NCBI GenBank assembly: GCA_964017065.1
Contig: OZ024789.1
Coordinates: forward strand, 3,847,971 to 3,911,970
Reading direction: 5' to 3'
From: Haliclona indistincta
Taxonomy: Eukaryota > Porifera > Demospongiae > Haplosclerida > Chalinidae
DNA: 64,000 nucleotides
Each line of letters starts with the position of its first letter. Position 1 is the first letter of the stretch. This document shows, in pieces, positions 59,749 through 64,000 of this stretch. A model generated the notes under the pieces. It was not told where the DNA came from. It did no database searches and was given only the letters and a program-made list of their open reading frames with translations. The translations under genes were made by a program, and so were the position numbers.

Positions 59749-61505
59749 TTATCTTATTTGACTGTCGGTTAAATTGAGCTGGTTGTTAGTATTTGTGGAA
59801 CATGAGCCATAACCTTCGCTGTAGTACACACTTTCGTCATTGGATTGCTCTGCCAGAGCTAGTTCTCGCTCATATATTTCTTCTACTAGATATTGTTCAT
59901 TGACAACTTCATCTCTTAGACGATATCGGTAACGCTTAGCAACAAGCACGTACACTATCAGTGAGATTAGGATGAGGAAGGTTTTAACAGAGTTAAAGAT
60001 TATCCAAGTAATTCTAGTGATAGTGTAAAGTTCTGATGATTCAATGAGAAGATAGTTGATAGCCAGTAGAGCGTACCATATACCGATTAGTAGTCCCTTC
60101 AGTCTAAGAGGAGCTTGAGCACAGATGAACTCAAGAGCTGTCATAAACACAAGAAGAAAGGACAAGCCTTGAAGTAAATAAGGTATTAGCAACAAGAGAA
60201 ATGGAGTGTTGTTTTGAGCACAGTAGAACATGTTATCAGTAGCATTAGATATAGTAGTGCAAGTGTTGTCAATGTCAAGCTCGATGGCCAAAAAGTAACA
60301 AGAGTCACGAGTAATGTTGTCAAAGTGATTGCATTCTTTTCCTCCAGTCATTGTAACTTGTATGCTGACTTCAACAATACTTTTGAGTAAACAAAATAAA
60401 AGTCCCAGACCCATTCTCTTTAACATGTAATTTGCAATTGGAAAGTCTCTTTTGTACCAATGTTTGATCAATTGATGAAGCGGAACTCCAAAAACGACTG
60501 TTAAAAATGTAAGTAGCATCGGATCACCCAGGACAGCTAGTATACTTCTTGAGATGGGCATTGTTCTCTCATTAGCTGATCTGGAGTTGAGTAGCCATGT
60601 CCAGACAAGTGAAATCCCACTAGAGAAAGAAGGAGTAGAAGAATGCTGAAGAAAGTCTTTGTGTCCTCCACCTCCTCTGTGGTGAATGGACCACCATATT
60701 TGCTCTTCCCAAGGTCAATACGAGGTGGAATGTCCTCCTCCCAGTAGGTGAATGCACTACGATGCTCGGGGACCTTGTGCTTCAATGTATACCTCAATAC
60801 TCCATAAATTAGTTTAAGAGGATGCTCACCAGTTCGATCAATGATAAAATATTTCTTAGAGCCAATCAGTAAGAAAAGGCCAAGAATTGCACACACCAGC
60901 TGCAAACTAAGCACAATCAACACAGAAGTGGTAGTAATTGTAAAATATTGAGGATGTAAGTCTTTGTATAGGCCTGTAGCATTTTGCAAGTCAAATTTGA
61001 TGTTGCATTTACTATATATGGCCAATATAACCGTCGCACAGCTAACAACTAATAGACGTCCCACATTACAGCTCCAGTAGTACCAGTGAATGAAAGTGCT
61101 GAGTTCATCTGAAGAGGCTTCCAGCATTTGGTCCATACCAAACTGAATAGCAGTTGATTCAAACAAGCCTATTCCAATTAAACCAAGTGTTGTAGCAAGA
61201 CCTCCGAAGATAAAAAGTGCCCTGTCTTCATTGAAATTAAGAAACAATGCAATCAATATAATCATCAGAATCACGGCTATTATCATTGTGATGAAGGAGT
61301 ACAGTATGAACTTATACCTGGTAAAGTAGACATCAGCTAGCCATCCAAGCAGAGGGTAGAGAAGGTATGCTAAAGACTGATTTACCAAGAAAGATAAAGT
61401 ACCATCTTTGCTGATCGTGTGGTAAAAGCAGATATCAGATCCAATGATTGACATATGCATCAAGCAACAGCAAAGGATGACAAGACAAGCTACTTTGGGT
61501 AACAT
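59749..61505 (-). pseudogene. POT transporter, one frameshift (POT6)
   Basis: Paralogue of POT4 with the same subfamily C-terminus (NNQLNLTDSQIR). An extra TA at about 60540 (CTAGTATACTTC against CTAGTACTTC in POT4) splits it into 322- and 270-codon frames that together cover the complete protein from MLPKVACLVILCCC. No other disabling change was noticed, so one dinucleotide separates it from an intact gene; an assembly error is possible but less likely given the pattern across copies. Confidence 0.85.
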
Positions 61506-62034
61506 TTTGCACAGAACTAGCTGCCGGTAAACAAAGTAATAAATGCAGTTGTATAATGATGTGCTGTTGTATCGTTTTTATTCAATGCGGCATGCAGCGC
61601 TGTGGTACCAAGTTGACAAACACTCCTTATAGTCTTTGTATTTACCTGTTTTGCTAACTTAAGCTGTGTATTCTGCCTATAATTTAACCAATTTTACTTT
61701 CAATAAGAACTAAAACTTGTAAAACACTGACCAGGTGGTACTAGCAGTAGCGTAGAGATATCAGATATTTCTATGAAAATGAAGAAATTTAATAACGGAA
61801 CTAGCTGCTAACTAACTCCAGTAAACAATGCAGTTGTATAATGATGCGCAATAATTGTATTATTTTTATTCAATGCTGCGCTGTGGTACCAAGTCACAAC
61901 ACTCTTTATAGTCCTTCAAATAACTGTTTTGCTAATGTAAGTAATAGTTCTGTGTATTCTGTCCATACCAGAACTAAAACTTTAACACTTTAGGGTGAAA
62001 TATCCCCCATAATCCTTCCGTAGTAATGTGCAGC
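61506..62034. other. Intergenic upstream of POT6
   Basis: Two related tracts (61506-61690 and about 61800-61990) both contain CTGTGGTACCAAGT, an internal duplication of the POT6 upstream region. No gene is supported. Confidence 0.45.
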
Positions 62035-62681
62035 TCAAGATCTCTGATTCCTCTATAGCTCGCGCTCATATCTCTTCTATCTAAATAGTATTGTTCGTCG
62101 ACACTTCATCAAGTAGACAATACTGATAATGCCTATAGCCACACACACATTCAGTACCAATTAATGAGGAACGGTTTTAACGGAATAAAAAACTGTGCAG
62201 GTGATACTGGCAGTAGCATAGATATCAAATGATTCTATGAGAAGATATAGATGATAGCGGAAGTGCACTATACCACATACCAATCAGTGAGCACATCAGA
62301 CTAACTCAACATGGACATGTACACCAATAGAAAAGATAAGCCTCGGATAAGCCTTGAAGTAAATTTACAGAAATTACTTCCATAATATAAAGATTAAAAT
62401 CGCAGTAGTATTACAGAGTTGGTACAGCACTGTTAAAATGAAACAAGCCAGAAGATACAATAGTCATAAGAAACGTAAGAATAATAACACGAATTTATAT
62501 CTGATAAAGTAAAGATCAGCTAGCCAACCAAGCAGAGGGTAGAGAAGATACACCAGAGACTGACCAAAGAGGTAAACTAAAGTGCCATCTTGTTGGACAG
62601 TGTAAAATGTCAGGTCCAATTATCGTCAAGTGGATAAGACAAACAGCACAGAAACACTGGACAAGCAGTTTTGGGTAGCAT
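62035..62681 (-). pseudogene. Old POT transporter relic
   Basis: Decayed POT copy, minus strand, closely similar to 47945-48578 and, for its 5' part, to 2850-3131. The ancestral start region is at 62679-62681. Many indels; non-functional. Confidence 0.7.
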
Positions 62682-63047
62682 TGTGGAACTTATGCAAGAA
62701 TGGTTTGTTGCTTGATTTATTGTGACTATAGATCTTTGAAGATGCTTGTTTGTCACATATATAATAATTGTCTTGAAGAAACACCAACTAAACATAGTGT
62801 GCCGTATTTCCCTTTAGTTAGATGTTACAGTTGCAATTCACAGAAGTCAATATGGGTTTTCACCAATAATAATAGGAGACAACCTTGAATGATGTTAGCT
62901 CATGTTATGACATAGTCGCTACAGGCGTGGCTGTCATTTTAGATCAAATCTTCACCGTTAGCTTAGTATAATCTATTCTTATACAAAAAAATATTATAAT
63001 TATTACTTCAACAACAGCAGATAAAAAAATTGAAAAATTTGTTTCAT
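62682..63047. other. Intergenic, duplicated flank
   Basis: Homologous to 3132-3520. No gene; the telomere-like triplet of that copy is absent here. Confidence 0.5.
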
Positions 63048-64000
63048 TTACACTGAGCTATCTATCACTACAAATGTGACACCACGAATAGGAACAAGGT
63101 CTGGTCTGGAGGTCTTCAGCTCCTTCAGTTGCAGGTTAGGAATGCTGAACAACCAGGCATGAAGACGATCACAGGAACGACCAATATCGAGACTCTTCAG
63201 AGCTCCATTGCTGTCAGGAAGAGACTGAGCTGGAAGAGAGCGCAATGGATGAGTAGGTGCAGGAACACTGGTTGAATGACTGTCTCCAACCTGTTTGTCA
63301 CTGCTCGGTTTATTAAACAGTTCGATATCACTTTGCATAACCTCTTTTATCCAACGGTTAGAATCTTCCTCACCAGTATCTTTATAATGTTCATAGCTTT
63401 CCTCACACTTCTTTATCCACCTACTTTCTTCTTCGACTCCCTCTATGGTAAGTGATTGGCTGTGATTAGCTTCAGTGCAAAGGAACGCTTTAATCAACTG
63501 GTAAGCTTCATTGAGAGGGGCTCTGCCCACAGAGAGAGATCGTAGCTGAGGTTGTTTCAGTAGATCAGCGAGAGTAGAAAGGAGCTGACGATACTCTGGG
63601 ATGCTGTAGTTCCTTTCAGCAACAACCTTAGTTGGAAATCCTACCCGCAAGCCATAACAAAAGTTTGCTCCCAGATTGATGGATAAATGCTCCAGGCTGT
63701 GTAGCTGAAATAAGATAATGGCTCGCAGTGAAGTTGATATATTTTCTGCATTCACACGATCCTTGCGGAAACGCTCTTTTGGTGCATGGGTTTCTGATTC
63801 AGTGCCACCATTTTGTGTAACTGTAAAACTATTGAGAAGATATGAACCAGGTGGAGGAGTTGCCGACTTAAGCGGAAACTCTGGAGAGCTCGGTAAATAA
63901 TTTTGACAAGCACTACAAAATTTTTCGACAGAGCTTAAGATCAGTTCAATCACCCTGTGGATGCCAGATATCTTGATGTGCTTAAGACAAGGCTGCTTAT
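63048..64000 (-). CDS. Uncharacterised protein, paralogue family L (L3), 5' end outside window
   Basis: Minus-strand frame open to the window edge, closely matching the C-terminal half of L1: QPCLKHIKI, FTVTQNGGTESET, SLEHLSINLGANFCYG, LRSLSVGRAPLNEAYQ, SLTIEGVEEESRW and the conserved C-terminus ending FVVIDSSV. Relative to L1 it has a short insertion in the acidic linker (about 63370-63400). With the POT relic and flank to its left, it repeats the order seen at 2850-5260, so the right edge enters another copy of the block found at the left edge. Confidence 0.8.
   Translation of the reverse strand, partial: KQPCLKHIKISGIHRVIELILSSVEKFCSACQNYLPSSPEFPLKSATPPPGSYLLNSFTVTQNGGTESETHAPKERFRKDRVNAENISTSLRAIILFQLHSLEHLSINLGANFCYGLRVGFPTKVVAERNYSIPEYRQLLSTLADLLKQPQLRSLSVGRAPLNEAYQLIKAFLCTEANHSQSLTIEGVEEESRWIKKCEESYEHYKDTGEEDSNRWIKEVMQSDIELFNKPSSDKQVGDSHSTSVPAPTHPLRSLPAQSLPDSNGALKSLDIGRSCDRLHAWLFSIPNLQLKELKTSRPDLVPIRGVTFVVIDSSV

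Noticed and set aside
1..64000. tRNA, rRNA or bacterial-type operon signals
   Set aside because: None seen. Introns, transposon types and gene families indicate an animal genome.

Overview
The window looks like a gene-dense, AT-rich piece of an early-branching animal genome, most likely a demosponge of the Amphimedon type. This is inferred from very short introns (about 46-75 bp), a secreted dermatopontin + immunoglobulin architecture, an IRE1-like kinase/RNase, peptide-transporter (POT/SLC15) genes and many DNA transposons. The species cannot be proved from the sequence. A 200-N scaffold gap lies at 51007-51206.

Layout. 1-2834 is a large fold-back repeat centred on a CTT-rich microsatellite. 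2850-3520 holds the 5' relic of a transporter gene. 3521-7082 carries two tandem paralogues of an unrecognised protein family, with a third running off the right edge at 63048-64000. 7506-8864 is an IRE1-like kinase/KEN gene whose 5' end merges into transporter-type upstream DNA. From about 8.9 to 61.5 kb the window is built from reshuffled segmental copies of a two-gene module. One gene is a plus-strand 11-exon gene for a secreted or GPI-anchored dermatopontin/CCP-like/three-Ig protein (copies A 9990-12878, B 17022-19931, C 50687-54293). The other is a minus-strand single-exon POT transporter (14014-15720 and 45913-47667 intact; 42532-44240, 54435-56124 and 59749-61505 frameshifted; a fragment at 13068-13502; older relics elsewhere). 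Within modules the two genes lie tail to tail. Between modules a POT (or kinase) gene and an Ig gene diverge from a shared upstream region that carries fossil last exons of a mitochondrial phosphate carrier.

Mobile DNA. The most striking object is 19924-42384: 31 nearly identical 591-bp elements with CCCTTTAA/TTAAAGGG ends, each bounded by TTAA and separated by 30 copies of one 130-bp spacer (period 729 bp). The uninterrupted paralogous site next to Ig copy C shows that the array sits exactly at one TTAA. It therefore looks like a piggyBac-type non-autonomous element that became a satellite inside the final codons of Ig gene B. Other insertions read against empty paralogous sites are a PHD-tailed pogo/Tigger element (56363-58978, TA duplication) and a 204-bp-armed fold-back element in intron 1 of Ig gene C (50803-51531). 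A decayed hAT fragment (44391-45102) is also present. Four POT copies each carry a TA to TATA insertion, which breaks the frame.

How the genes might work together is inference only. The Ig/dermatopontin proteins are surface or matrix recognition or adhesion candidates. The transporters, kinase and third family are linked to them by repeated duplication, not by a demonstrated pathway.
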